Origin: JAMQKA01 sp043951865
GTDB lineage: Bacteria > Bacteroidota > Rhodothermia > Balneolales > Balneolaceae
NCBI RefSeq assembly: GCF_043951865.1
Contig: NZ_JBINJF010000001.1
Location: 310,001 to 374,000 of the forward strand
DNA: 64,000 nt
Direction of reading: 5' to 3'
Part shown: in pieces, positions 34,788 through 43,880 of the stretch
Position numbering within the stretch: position 1 is the stretch's first letter
Layout: each line of letters opens with the position of its first letter
Program-made: the position numbers and the translations under genes
The notes under the pieces: model-generated
Told to the model about the DNA's origin: nothing
Seen by the model: only the letters and a program-made list of their open reading frames with translations
Database searches by the model: none

Positions 34788-34916
34788 ACAGAACGACCAT
34801 CAAACCCGACATATAACGGCAGCGAAACATACGCTGGACTTACATTGTATATTCTGCGAAGGTCCCTTTGCGAAAAATATTAGCTCAATGTACCTGACCC
34901 GGACATAACCTGAACC

Positions 34917-35759
34917 TTACTCCCCCTCTTCATCCCCGTACAGCTCCGTCAGCCCATTAATCATCTCTTCGGAGATGCCGGCCGTCACAAAACCACCGTC
35001 ATGGTACAGGTTCTGCATGGTCACCTTGCGGGTCAGGTCGGAAAACAGCGTCACGCAGTAGTCGGCGCATTCGTCCGCACTCGGGTTGCCCAGCGGTGCA
35101 ATCTTATCGGCAAAGGTGTACATGGCGTCAAACCCCTTGATGCCGCCCCCCGCTGATGTTTTTGTGGGAGCCTGTGATATGGTATTGACCCGGATGCCGC
35201 GGTCGGCCAGCCGGCTGCCGTAATTGCGGGCAATGCTTTCCAGCAGCGCCTTGGCATCGTTCATGTCAGAATATTTCGAAAAAATGCGTTGCGCCCCGAT
35301 GTAGGAAAGGGCCACTACGCTGGCCCCGTCATTCAGGATGCCCGCGTCGTTGGCATAACGCAAAATCTTGTGCAGGGAGATGGCGGAGATATCCAGCGTC
35401 TGCTGCATCCAGTGGTAGTTAAGTTCTTTGTACTCCTTTTTTTTGCGGATATTGGGGGACATCCCGATAGCGTGAAGCATAAAATCGATACCGCCATATT
35501 CCTCCTTGACATTCTCCATCAGCTCTTCAATCTCGTCCTCGTTTGTCACATCACACGGGTAGATGGAGGATCCGGTCTGCTCTGAAAGTTCATCCAGATC
35601 GCCAAACCGCAGGGCCACCGGGGCATTGCTCAGTACAAACTCACCACCTTCACGGTTACAGGCCAATGCAATGCGCCACGCAATACTGCGCTCATCCAGC
35701 GCGCCGAAAATCAATCCCTTTTTGCCTTCCAGCAATCCATAACTTTTCTGTTCCGCCAT
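34917..35759 (-). CDS. fabI: Enoyl-[acyl-carrier-protein] reductase
   Basis: 280 residues. NADH-dependent last step of fatty-acid elongation; cytosolic. The atypical short-chain dehydrogenase layout of FabI is visible: LIFGALDERSIAWRIA cofactor site, the SDR core HAIGMSP, the pair Y153 and Y163 with K170 (Y-x6-K), and NTISQAPTKTSAGGGIKGF, the substrate/triclosan loop. Monocistronic, convergent with cstA. Confidence 0.95.
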   Translation of the reverse strand: MAEQKSYGLLEGKKGLIFGALDERSIAWRIALACNREGGEFVLSNAPVALRFGDLDELSEQTGSSIYPCDVTNEDEIEELMENVKEEYGGIDFMLHAIGMSPNIRKKKEYKELNYHWMQQTLDISAISLHKILRYANDAGILNDGASVVALSYIGAQRIFSKYSDMNDAKALLESIARNYGSRLADRGIRVNTISQAPTKTSAGGGIKGFDAMYTFADKIAPLGNPSADECADYCVTLFSDLTRKVTMQNLYHDGGFVTAGISEEMINGLTELYGDEEGE

Positions 35760-36081
35760 ATGCTTGTATCCTTATCTGATATCTTACCGTTTGTTTTTCG
35801 TGGTCGAAAATAACAAAAGAAATCGATCAAATCCCAAGATAAGGACGTTTGACACACCAACAGCCTGACAGGCAAGTTAAAGCCCTTTACCAATGAATCC
35901 CTTGCTTCCATCGTATTCCGGTGATCTACACATGGCATTCTCTCATTCGGTACCGAAATCAGGCAACAATTAATTCTGTTGATAATAGCTTGCATTGTCC
36001 TTATTTTGCGGAACTTTGTACCGCGGATTTGAGCGGGATTAACAATAAATTACTGTACCTACAGAACATCTTACATCTATT

Positions 36082-37422
36082 ATGTTTGAAGATCTTTCGT
36101 CAAAACTGGATAAAGCGGTTCAGTCCATTAAGGGCGAAGCGAAGATTACCGATGTCAACATTGCAGAAACGGTACGGGAGATCCGTCGCGCGCTGCTCGA
36201 TGCCGACGTAAACTATGAGGTGGCCCGGGAGTTTACCGACAAGGTAAAAGAGCGGGCGATGGGCGAAGATGTCTTGACTGCGGTGAATCCCGGTCAGCAG
36301 TTCACCAAGATTGTCCATGATGAACTGGTCGGCATACTCGGGCAGGATCGTGTGGATATCAGCGTTGCACACACCCCCCCGACCGTTATCCTGATCGCCG
36401 GCCTGCAGGGCTCTGGTAAAACCACATTTTCGGCCAAGCTGGCCCGTTACCTGAAAAGGGAGAACAACCGGAACCCGATCCTTGCGGCTGCGGATGTCTA
36501 CCGTCCGGCAGCGATCGACCAGCTGAAAACACTGGCTGAACAGATTGACGTGCCGGTGTACTCCATCGGGCAAAAAGATGCCGTCCGCGTGGCCAGAGAG
36601 GCAGTATCGATGGCCAAAAGCCTGGCGCTGGATACCGTCATCATCGATACGGCGGGCCGCATGCACGTGGATGAAAAGATGATGGATGAGGTCGCTGAAA
36701 TCAAAGCAGCGGTTGAACCCGATGAAACCCTCTTTATCGTCGACTCGATGACGGGCCAGGATGCGGTAAATACCGCCAAGGAATTTAATGAAACCATCAA
36801 TTATGATGGCGTGGTGCTGACCAAGCTCGACGGTGACACCCGTGGCGGGGCGGCCCTTTCAATTAAAAATGTGGTTCAGAAACCGATCAAATTTGTGAGC
36901 ACCGGCGAAACGCTGGATGCCCTCGCCCCGTTCTATCCCGACCGGATGGCGCAGCGAATTCTCGGCATGGGGGATGTGGTCTCTCTTGTGGAGAAGGCAC
37001 AAAAAGAATTTGATGAGGAAGAAGCCCAGAAGCTGCAAAAAAAGATCAAGTCTGACGATTTTAACCTGGAGGATTTCCGGGAGCAGCTCAAGCAGATTCA
37101 AAATATGGGGAGCATCACGGACCTGGTGGGCATGATCCCCGGGGCCAGCCAGGCCTTGCAAGACGAAGAGTTGGACGAAGAGGCGTTCAAGCCGATAGAG
37201 GCGATCATCAACTCGATGACTCCCGAAGAACGGAGAAACCCCGACCTGCTGAACGCCAGCCGCCGAAGAAGAATCGCCAAAGGGTCGGGCACGAAAGTGC
37301 GGGATATTAACGACTTGATGAAACAGTTCAACCAGATGAAGAAAATGATGAAGAAATTCTCCGGCATGGGGTCTATCAGCAAGCTGATGGGCGGAATGAA
37401 AAACATGCCGTTTGGACGATAG
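36082..37422 (+). CDS. ffh: Signal recognition particle protein
   Basis: 446 residues. The N domain (LSSKLDKAVQSIKGE), the G domain with GLQGSGKTT, DTAGRMHVD and TKLDGDTRGGAALS, and the Met-rich M domain with the RNA-binding ASRRRRIAKGSGT motif are all present. The C-terminal tail is short (MGSISKLMGGMKNMPFGR). It begins the ffh-rpsP-rimM-trmD-rplS order that is conserved in many bacteria. A TTG 18 bases upstream of GAACTTTG (36011-36018) may be its promoter. Confidence 0.97.
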   Translation: MFEDLSSKLDKAVQSIKGEAKITDVNIAETVREIRRALLDADVNYEVAREFTDKVKERAMGEDVLTAVNPGQQFTKIVHDELVGILGQDRVDISVAHTPPTVILIAGLQGSGKTTFSAKLARYLKRENNRNPILAAADVYRPAAIDQLKTLAEQIDVPVYSIGQKDAVRVAREAVSMAKSLALDTVIIDTAGRMHVDEKMMDEVAEIKAAVEPDETLFIVDSMTGQDAVNTAKEFNETINYDGVVLTKLDGDTRGGAALSIKNVVQKPIKFVSTGETLDALAPFYPDRMAQRILGMGDVVSLVEKAQKEFDEEEAQKLQKKIKSDDFNLEDFREQLKQIQNMGSITDLVGMIPGASQALQDEELDEEAFKPIEAIINSMTPEERRNPDLLNASRRRRIAKGSGTKVRDINDLMKQFNQMKKMMKKFSGMGSISKLMGGMKNMPFGR

Positions 37423-37616
37423 GTGTGGATTGTTGAATTATTGAATTGTTGAGTGATTTTTTTGAATTCACATTCAGATTTAAAAACTGTGTTAACGGTG
37501 GTCTTTCTGTTCTGTAGCCGAACGGATTGACGACCTTGATTACTATTGCGCAAGATTCCGACGTCATCCTCATTAAACCGAATTATTAAACTAAAACACC
37601 ACAGGAGTAACTCACA

Positions 37617-38555
37617 TTGTTAAGAATAAGATTACAGCGAAGAGGCCGTAAAAAGCGTCCCATCTATCACGTTGTGGTAGCCGACAGCCGCGCACCCCGT
37701 GACGGACGTATTATAGAAGACCTGGGACGGTTTTATAACCTTTCCACATTAAACAAGCTGGAACTTGACAAGGATCGCGCAATTCACTGGCTTAAACAGG
37801 GAGCACAGCCCAGCGACACGGTTCGCTCCATCCTGAAAAAACAGGGCCTGATGTACAAGATGCACCTGATCCGCTGGGGCAAGTCGGAAGAGGAGATTGA
37901 GGCCGCCATGGAAGAATGGCGCGAACAGCGGGCCGAAAAAGAGGAGGAAAAAGAGCCCTCCAAAAAGGAAAAGCGGCGCGCCCTGCTCGAAGCCGAAGAA
38001 AAAGAGTACCAAAAACAGCTTCAGAAAAAGGCGGAAGAGGCAGCCAAAGAGAAGGCCAAACAGGAAGCCCTTGCCTCCGATGAAGACGAGGAGGAAGAAA
38101 CCAAGGCGGAAGAAGCAACTTCAGAAGAACAAAGTGAACCTGAAGAATCAGCCGAAACCGAAGAGATTGAAGCCGAAGCTGCTGAAGAAGCAGTAGAGGA
38201 GACTGAGGTTGAAGAACCCGAACCTGATGCAGAAGCAGAGGAAAAAGAAGAAGCTGCTGCAGAAGAGGAACCACAAGACGAGGCCGAAACATCCGATGTT
38301 GAAGAAGAGGATGACTCGGAAGAAGAGGTGGAGGAAGAAACAAAAGCGGAAGCCGAGACCGAGTCTGATGACACCCCTTCTGAGGATGATGATTCCGATG
38401 ATGAAGAGGCCAAAGTTTCGACCGACATGCTGGCCCAGGAAGCGATTGATCACATTGAAAATACTCCGCTCGAAGAGCTGGAGGGTTTTGTCACTGAAGA
38501 TGAAGATCGCGTAACCGTTCAGCGCGCCTGGGAAGAGAAACAGGAAGAAGGCTAA
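37617..38555 (+). CDS. rpsP: Ribosomal protein bS16 with very long acidic C-terminal extension
   Basis: 312 residues, compared with about 80-90 in most bacteria. Residues 1-80 are a normal bS16 (MLRIRLQRRGRKKRPIYHVV, DSRAPRDGRIIEDLGRFY). Residues 95-150 are Lys/Glu-rich helix, 150-265 are nearly pure Glu/Asp/Ala/Ser/Thr, and the last 45 regain structure (DMLAQEAIDHIENTPLEELEGFV). The start is TTG, supported by GGAG nine bases upstream and by the invariant N-terminus. Tails of 50-100 residues are known in Bacteroidota; this one is far longer. Second gene of the SRP/translation group. Confidence 0.93.
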   Translation: MLRIRLQRRGRKKRPIYHVVVADSRAPRDGRIIEDLGRFYNLSTLNKLELDKDRAIHWLKQGAQPSDTVRSILKKQGLMYKMHLIRWGKSEEEIEAAMEEWREQRAEKEEEKEPSKKEKRRALLEAEEKEYQKQLQKKAEEAAKEKAKQEALASDEDEEEETKAEEATSEEQSEPEESAETEEIEAEAAEEAVEETEVEEPEPDAEAEEKEEAAAEEEPQDEAETSDVEEEDDSEEEVEEETKAEAETESDDTPSEDDDSDDEEAKVSTDMLAQEAIDHIENTPLEELEGFVTEDEDRVTVQRAWEEKQEEG

Positions 38556-38599
38556 TTCAAACGTGTGTACTAGCATCACAGGTGTAGTGCATCAATGCC

Positions 38600-39142
38600 A
38601 TGCTGGAACCTATTGAAAACCAGTACCTGTTGATTGGCCGCATAAACCGGTCTCATGGAGTCCACGGGGAGGTGCTAATCATCTCGGACGTGCCGGCTCC
38701 CACGCTTTTTGATGAAATCAACCTGGTACACCTGCAAAACAGCAGGGGGGATTTGATCCCCGCACGCATCGAATCGGCGCGGGCGGAGGAAAAGCAGAAC
38801 CGGCTCTCGTTCTTTGTACAATTTGAACACGTCACCGATCGGAATGAAGCGGAACAGCTCAAAAATTCCGCGGTGTACGTAAATCGTGATGCGGCCGAAC
38901 CGCTCATCGATTCATCCGAAGTGCCGGCAGATTACTCCGGCTTCCAGGTGTATGACGAAAAGGGTCAGCACCTCGGGCAGGTGGATCTGACGATCGACAA
39001 TCCGGCGCACCCGATCCTGCAGGTTGCCACTACGGATGGCCGGCAGCTGCTTATTCCCTGTGTGGATGAATATATCCGCGCGTTTGATGAAGAGAATCAA
39101 AAAGTTGAATGCAAAAACCTGGATCAACTGGAGGGCTTGTAA
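38600..39142 (+). CDS. rimM: Ribosome maturation factor RimM
   Basis: 180 residues. Assists 30S head assembly around uS19. N-terminal RimM barrel (LIGRINRSHGVHGEVLIISD with the conserved G-R-x-x-x-x-HG-x-x-GE) and C-terminal PRC-barrel half (YSGFQVYDEKGQHLGQV ... LLIPCVDEYI). It lies 44 bases after rpsP and three bases before trmD, as usual. Confidence 0.95.
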   Translation: MLEPIENQYLLIGRINRSHGVHGEVLIISDVPAPTLFDEINLVHLQNSRGDLIPARIESARAEEKQNRLSFFVQFEHVTDRNEAEQLKNSAVYVNRDAAEPLIDSSEVPADYSGFQVYDEKGQHLGQVDLTIDNPAHPILQVATTDGRQLLIPCVDEYIRAFDEENQKVECKNLDQLEGL

Positions 39143-39145
39143 ACG

Positions 39146-39844
39146 ATGATGCGAATTGATATCATATCGGCCGTTCCGCAGTTGTTGGAGAGTCCGCTGA
39201 ACTACAGTATCGTCGGCAATGCCCGAGAAAACGGACAGGTGGAAATTCACCTGCACGATCTCCGCGACTATTCCGAGGATAAACACAATAAAGTGGATGA
39301 TTATCCCTACGGTGGCGGTGCCGGAATGGTGCTTACCCCCCAGCCGATCTTCTCCTGCATAGAGAAGCTAAAAGGCGAGCGGGAATACGATGAGATCATC
39401 TTTACCTCTCCCGGCGGGGAACCCTTTAATCAACAGGCGGCCAACAAGCTTTCGATTCAACAGAATCTGATTCTGCTCTGCGGCCACTACAAGGGGGTTG
39501 ACCAGCGCGTGCGCGATATGCTGGTCACAAGAGAGTTCAGCATTGGAGATTATGTGCTTTCCGGCGGCGAACTACCCGCGCTGGTGATTACAGATGCTGT
39601 CGTACGCCTGTTGCCGGGCGTGCTCGGTGATGCGGAGAGTGCATTAAACGACTCGTTCCAAAATGACGGGCTGCTGGAAGGCCCCGTGTACACGCGACCA
39701 GCGGAGTTCAAAGGACACAAAGTTCCGGGTGTTTTGCGTTCCGGAGACCATCAAAAAGTAAAAGAGTGGCGGTTTGAACAGTCACTTGAACGAACCAGGC
39801 AACGAAGACCTGACATTTACAAGAAATTCTTAAAAGAACACTAA
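39146..39844 (+). CDS. trmD: tRNA (guanine-N1)-methyltransferase
   Basis: 232 residues. Methylates G37 of tRNAs to prevent frameshifting. The trefoil-knot SAM site is seen in LLCGHYKGVDQRV and FSIGDYVLSGGELPALVITDAVVRLLPGVLG; the N-terminal substrate region reads LRDYSEDKHNKVDDYPYGGGAGMV. The start is the first of two adjacent ATG codons. It is tightly packed between rimM and rplS. Confidence 0.97.
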   Translation: MMRIDIISAVPQLLESPLNYSIVGNARENGQVEIHLHDLRDYSEDKHNKVDDYPYGGGAGMVLTPQPIFSCIEKLKGEREYDEIIFTSPGGEPFNQQAANKLSIQQNLILLCGHYKGVDQRVRDMLVTREFSIGDYVLSGGELPALVITDAVVRLLPGVLGDAESALNDSFQNDGLLEGPVYTRPAEFKGHKVPGVLRSGDHQKVKEWRFEQSLERTRQRRPDIYKKFLKEH

Positions 39845-39854
39845 GGACAGTACA

Positions 39855-40214
39855 ATGGATAAGCTTAAACTTGTCGAACAAACATTAGTCAATGAAGATA
39901 TTCCCGAATTTCAAGCGGGTGATACCGTAAACGTGCACTATCGTGTGCGCGAGGGAGAAAAAGAACGTATTCAGCAGTTTGAAGGCGTGGTTATCTCCCG
40001 CAGCGGCAGCGGACCCAATGCCACGTTCAACGTCCGTAAGATCTCTGTGGGAAACGTCGGTGTTGAACGTATCTTTCCCGTTCATTCCCCTTTCATCGCC
40101 AAAATTGAAGTAACACGTCGAGGCGATGTCCGGCGCTCCAAACTTTACTACCTGCGTGAGCGACGAGGCAAGGCGGCCCGAATTAAGGAGAAAGATCGCC
40201 GGGATAATGAATAA
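39855..40214 (+). CDS. rplS: Ribosomal protein bL19
   Basis: 119 residues, standard length. Conserved pieces: FQAGDTVNVHYRVREGEKERIQQFEGVVISR, TFNVRKISVGNVGVERIFP and RRSKLYYLRERRGKAARIKE. It lies at the 30S-50S interface. Last gene of the translation group and followed by a terminator. Confidence 0.97.
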   Translation: MDKLKLVEQTLVNEDIPEFQAGDTVNVHYRVREGEKERIQQFEGVVISRSGSGPNATFNVRKISVGNVGVERIFPVHSPFIAKIEVTRRGDVRRSKLYYLRERRGKAARIKEKDRRDNE

Positions 40215-40261
40215 GTAAGTCCGTACCAGACGTTGCGGTTGAAGCCCGGTCCCTGCAATTC

Positions 40262-40303
40262 AAAGTGCAGTGCACTCTGTAAGAATGTGCTGCACTTTTT
40301 TAT
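40262..40303 (+). terminator. Rho-independent terminator after rplS
   Basis: AAAGTGCAG-T-GCAC, loop, GTGC-TGCAC followed by TTTTTTATTT: a 12-13 bp GC-containing stem with a strong T-run, 47 bases after the rplS stop. Confidence 0.8.
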
Positions 40304-40316
40304 TTCTTGAGCTGAA

Positions 40317-40381
40317 AATAACCGCCTCGGGGGATGAGTTTTCGGTTATTAGGTATTGCTTTATTCAAATACCTAATAACC
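40317..40381. repeat. Competing inverted repeats in the 646-base rplS-methyltransferase gap
   Basis: GGTTATTAGGTATT (40344-40357) and AATACCTAATAACC (40368-40381) form a perfect 14-bp stem. The AATAACCG at 40317-40324 can instead pair with CGGTTATT (40343-40350), so two hairpins exclude each other. The gap 40215-40860 has no credible gene; besides this it contains the terminator and the palindrome at 40584. Confidence 0.65.
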
Positions 40382-40583
40382 AGTCCACACATAACTAAAC
40401 TACACTGCAGCTGCATCCGGACGGACGGCTCACGAATCTCACGGGCGGATTGAGAGGATTATGAATTTCGAGGAGAGTGGGGCGGGATGGAGACGCGGAC
40501 CTTCAATCTTCCTGAATCTCTTATCTTAAGAGGAACTTTGGATATGCCTTTTCAGGGAATACTGAGCTGCCTTTATTCCAAGA

Positions 40584-40612
40584 GTAGAGACGGCGACATG
40601 TCGCGTCTCTAC
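40584..40612. repeat. Long GC-rich palindrome
   Basis: GTAGAGACG, one extra G, CGACATGTCG, CGTCTCTAC: a nearly perfect 28-base palindrome with a self-complementary centre. Palindromes beginning GTAGAGACG are dispersed in many bacterial genomes as non-autonomous repeats. It breaks up any reading frame here, so the gap is not coding. Confidence 0.6.
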
Positions 40613-40860
40613 TACGAGCCTGCACAGGCTGCATCGGGTACCCCATTCACCGCCTATATCTTTGGGTTCCTTTTGGCTCAAGCCAAGGAACAGGTCTTCT
40701 TCGAAAAATAGCTGCTTTTTCCATTGAGGCTTCTTCACCCTTCCTACCTGTTCATCTTTTCTTTTATACGGTAAAAAAATGAATCCTTCAAGCTATCACC
40801 AACTGTGAGAAAAAAGATCGGCCTTTTGAAAGACAGGAATCAGGCCCATAAAGGCAGCAC

Positions 40861-41430
40861 TTATCTTTTCGTGGCCTCGTACACCACCATCGGGGGCACA
40901 TTCAGGAACTCCATCTCAGTGCTGACATTGCCGCTGCCGAAGACTTCACGCAGCGGATCTTTCAGGTGCCCGGACGTTTGATAGGCCAGAAATTTACCGC
41001 CCTGCTTGAGCATTTCCTTGGTCTGAAGCAATATTGAAGACTTTGTTTCAGGCTCCAGGAAAGAGAAGGGAATGCCCGAAATTACGTAATCCACTGCATT
41101 CAGGTACCGGCTCCCGAGCAGTGACTTCACATGTTCCACACTTTCGTTAAACACCTCTACGCGGGGATCTGAAATTTCCTGCAGCTTTTCATAAAATGCT
41201 TCATTGGTCTCAAACAGGATCAGCCTGGAATCCGTCGTAAGGTGCTTCAGCAGGTAATCCGCAAAAACCCCGGTCCCCGTCCCATATTCCAGAATCACAT
41301 TATCCTTTTCAAAATCGATCGGCCCGCACACCCGCCGTATCAACAGTTTTGAAGAGGGAGTTACGGATGCTACATCTTTGTCTTTTATGAAGCTCTTCAG
41401 GTAAGTAATTGTGCTTTTCAAAATATCCAA
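40861..41430 (-). CDS. SAM-dependent methyltransferase, phospholipid N-methyltransferase-like
   Basis: 189 residues. SAM-binding motif I is ILEYGTGTGVFADYLL, with the acidic loop LILFETNEAF and motif IV-like VISGIPFSFLEP. Short length, the early KSFIKDKDVASVTPSS segment and the IPFSF motif resemble PmtA-type phosphatidylethanolamine methyltransferases and the rRNA adenine dimethylase superfamily. Substrate not certain. It lies downstream of uvrB in the same direction, 65 bases apart. Confidence 0.75.
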   Translation of the reverse strand: MDILKSTITYLKSFIKDKDVASVTPSSKLLIRRVCGPIDFEKDNVILEYGTGTGVFADYLLKHLTTDSRLILFETNEAFYEKLQEISDPRVEVFNESVEHVKSLLGSRYLNAVDYVISGIPFSFLEPETKSSILLQTKEMLKQGGKFLAYQTSGHLKDPLREVFGSGNVSTEMEFLNVPPMVVYEATKR

Positions 41431-41495
41431 TGTTTTTTCAGTTAGTCGTTATCGGACGTTCAGGTCGAAATAATCGATAACTTAATAACAGTTCG

Positions 41496-43544
41496 CTATA
41501 ATTCTTGTTCCAGTTGTTCAATTTGATCCCGAATTCGTGCGGCCTCCTCGAACTCCATGTTCTTGGCCGCAGTGTACATGGAATCACGTAGATATTCGAG
41601 AAAATTCTCCTTGTTTTCAAATGTAACCTCTTTCATGGCGGGGTTCGCTTTATACTTTATACCGTCCTCAGCCACTTTAACGACCTCCAGGGCCTCCTCT
41701 TCCTCCTCCGATTTCTCATCGAGGTCAAATGACTGTGCGGAGATAAGTGCGGGATCCACCAGCGGTTTGAGCTCTTTTTCAATGGTTGTCGGCGTAATGC
41801 CGTGCTCCTCGTTGTACTCTTTCTGAATTTTCCGGCGCCGTTCCGTTTCATCGATTACGGTCTTCATGCTGTCCGTAATCTTGTTGGCATAGAGAATCGC
41901 TTTCCCCTCCACATTCCGTGCAGCACGACCCACAATCTGGAAGAGCGAAGTTTCGGAACGCAGGAAGCCCTCCTTGTCGGCATCGAGAATGGCCACGAGG
42001 CTCAACTCCGGGATGTCGATCCCCTCCCGAAGCAGGTTAATCCCCACCAGCACGTTGAAGTCTCCGCGCCGAAATTTGTAGAGAATTTCAACCCGCTCCA
42101 GCGCATTCAGCTCGCTGTGCATATAAGCGGCGGAAATCCCGATGTTTTTGAGATATTCGCTCAACTCTTCACTCAGTCGCTTCGTCAACGTAATACAGAG
42201 TACGCGATCGTTCTTTTTGACACGCTCGCGTATCTCGTCAATCAGGTCGTCAATCTGGTTGTCGACGGGACGAACCTCAATTTCGGGTTCCATCAGTCCT
42301 GTGGGCCGTACGATCTGCTCAACCACGACGCCGCCGCTTTTCTCCAGCTCGTAATCGCTGGGGGTTGCACTCACAAAGATACACTGGTTGACGAGCGATT
42401 CCCACTCCTCAAATGTCAGCGGACGGTTATCCATCGCGGAGGGGAGCCGAAATCCGTGTTCCACCAGCTCCAGTTTCCGGGAACGGTCTCCTCCGTACAT
42501 GGCGGAAATCTGCGGCACCGTCTGGTGACTTTCATCCACAACCAGCAAAAAATCGTCCGGGAAATAGTCAAACAGGCAGTAGGGACGTTCGCCGGGCTTC
42601 CGGTTGCTGAGATAGCGTGAATAATTCTCGATACCGGAGCAGTAGCCGATCTCCTGCATCATCTCGATGTCAAAAAGTGTGCGCTGCTGCAGCCGCTTGG
42701 CCTCCAGGAATCGCTGCTCATCTTTCAGCACCTCGACGCGCCAGTGCATCTCCTCCCGAATCTGCTGGATCGCCTGCTCCAGCCGGTCCTGGGTTGTCAC
42801 ATAGTGGGAGGCGGGATAAATCCTGAACTCCTCGACGGCCTCCAGAACGTCTCCCGTATCCACGTCGAATATCTCCAGTTTTTCGATCTCGTCACCCCAG
42901 AACTGGATTCGCAGTCCATCCTCGGCATACGCCGGGTACAGATCCACCACATCTCCGCGCACGCGAAAAGTACCGCGCCCAAAATCGTGATCTTTGCGGG
43001 TATAGTGGAGGTCGACCAGGTCATACAGCAATTTATTGCGTGGAATCTCCATCCCCTGCTCAAGATTGATAATCAGCTTGGCATATTCCGAGGGAGAGCC
43101 GATCCCGTAAATACAGCTGACCGAGGAGACGATGATCACATCGCGCCGACCCGAAAGCAGCGAGCTGGTAGCCCGGAGGCGCAGTCGCTGAATCTCATCA
43201 TTGATCGAAAGATCTTTTTCAATATATTTGTCCTGCGACGACAGGTAGGCCTCTGGCTGGTAATAGTCGTAATAGGAGATAAAAAACTCTACCCGGTTGT
43301 CCGGGAAAAAATCGCTGAGCTCGCGGTACAGCTGCGCAGCCAGCGTCTTGTTATGGCTCATCACCAGGGTGGGACGCTCAACCTGGTTGATGACATCGGC
43401 CACGGTTCGTGTTTTGCCGGAACCGGTAATTCCAAGTAATGTTTGATATTGATCGCCCCGCTCAAGACCTTCCACCAGTTCTTCAATGGCTTGAGGCTGA
43501 TCTCCGGCAGGCGGAAACGGGGATTGTAAATTAAAATGGGACAT
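41496..43544 (-). CDS. uvrB: Excinuclease ABC subunit B
   Basis: 682 residues. Helicase-like DNA damage verifier of nucleotide-excision repair. Walker A LLGITGSGKTRTVADV, the beta-hairpin region YYDYYQPEAYL, VVDESHQTVPQISAMYGGD, motif VI QIVGRAARN, and the C-terminal UVR domain (MYTAAKNMEFEEAARIRDQIEQLE) that contacts UvrC. An acidic run near residue 605 (KSEEEEEALEV) lies in the linker. uvrA and uvrC are not in the window. Confidence 0.97.
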   Translation of the reverse strand: MSHFNLQSPFPPAGDQPQAIEELVEGLERGDQYQTLLGITGSGKTRTVADVINQVERPTLVMSHNKTLAAQLYRELSDFFPDNRVEFFISYYDYYQPEAYLSSQDKYIEKDLSINDEIQRLRLRATSSLLSGRRDVIIVSSVSCIYGIGSPSEYAKLIINLEQGMEIPRNKLLYDLVDLHYTRKDHDFGRGTFRVRGDVVDLYPAYAEDGLRIQFWGDEIEKLEIFDVDTGDVLEAVEEFRIYPASHYVTTQDRLEQAIQQIREEMHWRVEVLKDEQRFLEAKRLQQRTLFDIEMMQEIGYCSGIENYSRYLSNRKPGERPYCLFDYFPDDFLLVVDESHQTVPQISAMYGGDRSRKLELVEHGFRLPSAMDNRPLTFEEWESLVNQCIFVSATPSDYELEKSGGVVVEQIVRPTGLMEPEIEVRPVDNQIDDLIDEIRERVKKNDRVLCITLTKRLSEELSEYLKNIGISAAYMHSELNALERVEILYKFRRGDFNVLVGINLLREGIDIPELSLVAILDADKEGFLRSETSLFQIVGRAARNVEGKAILYANKITDSMKTVIDETERRRKIQKEYNEEHGITPTTIEKELKPLVDPALISAQSFDLDEKSEEEEEALEVVKVAEDGIKYKANPAMKEVTFENKENFLEYLRDSMYTAAKNMEFEEAARIRDQIEQLEQEL

Positions 43545-43880
43545 GTATGCGACTTATGCTTCTACTTTATTCAACCGGGTTATTGTTTACCGTTGCAAAA
43601 AAGTTGCGATCTCTTCCATTACGATGTGGTACGATGGTCGGGCAACCTCCGCTCATCAACCAAATAACAAACAAGGGCTCTATACAAGTACGATCGGAGA
43701 TATAACGTTCAGTGAATACTGCCAATACCTGTATATTTCTGGTTCTTTTTCCGAATCAGGATAAAAACAAAAATTGGTGCTTATCATTCTCCAAAAATCA
43801 CATATTTTTAGACCAATTGACAGTAAAATTTAAGACATCCTCCAAATCGCTTGTTAGCGACTGGACGGTGGAAACCCATA
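43545..43880. other. 336-base divergent intergenic region uvrB-tyrA
   Basis: No gene or strong hairpin is visible. It must carry both promoters. AT-rich runs occur at 43760-43815, upstream of tyrA. Confidence 0.5.

Noticed and set aside
37617..38555. Acidic rpsP tail as a frameshift or fused separate gene
   Set aside because: The frame is continuous, codon choice favours GAA/GAG throughout, and the end regains a structured segment; shorter tails are known in the phylum.
40487..40711. 74-codon frame after rplS
   Set aside because: It runs through a palindromic repeat, has no ribosome-binding site and no recognisable composition; the opposite strand is equally open.
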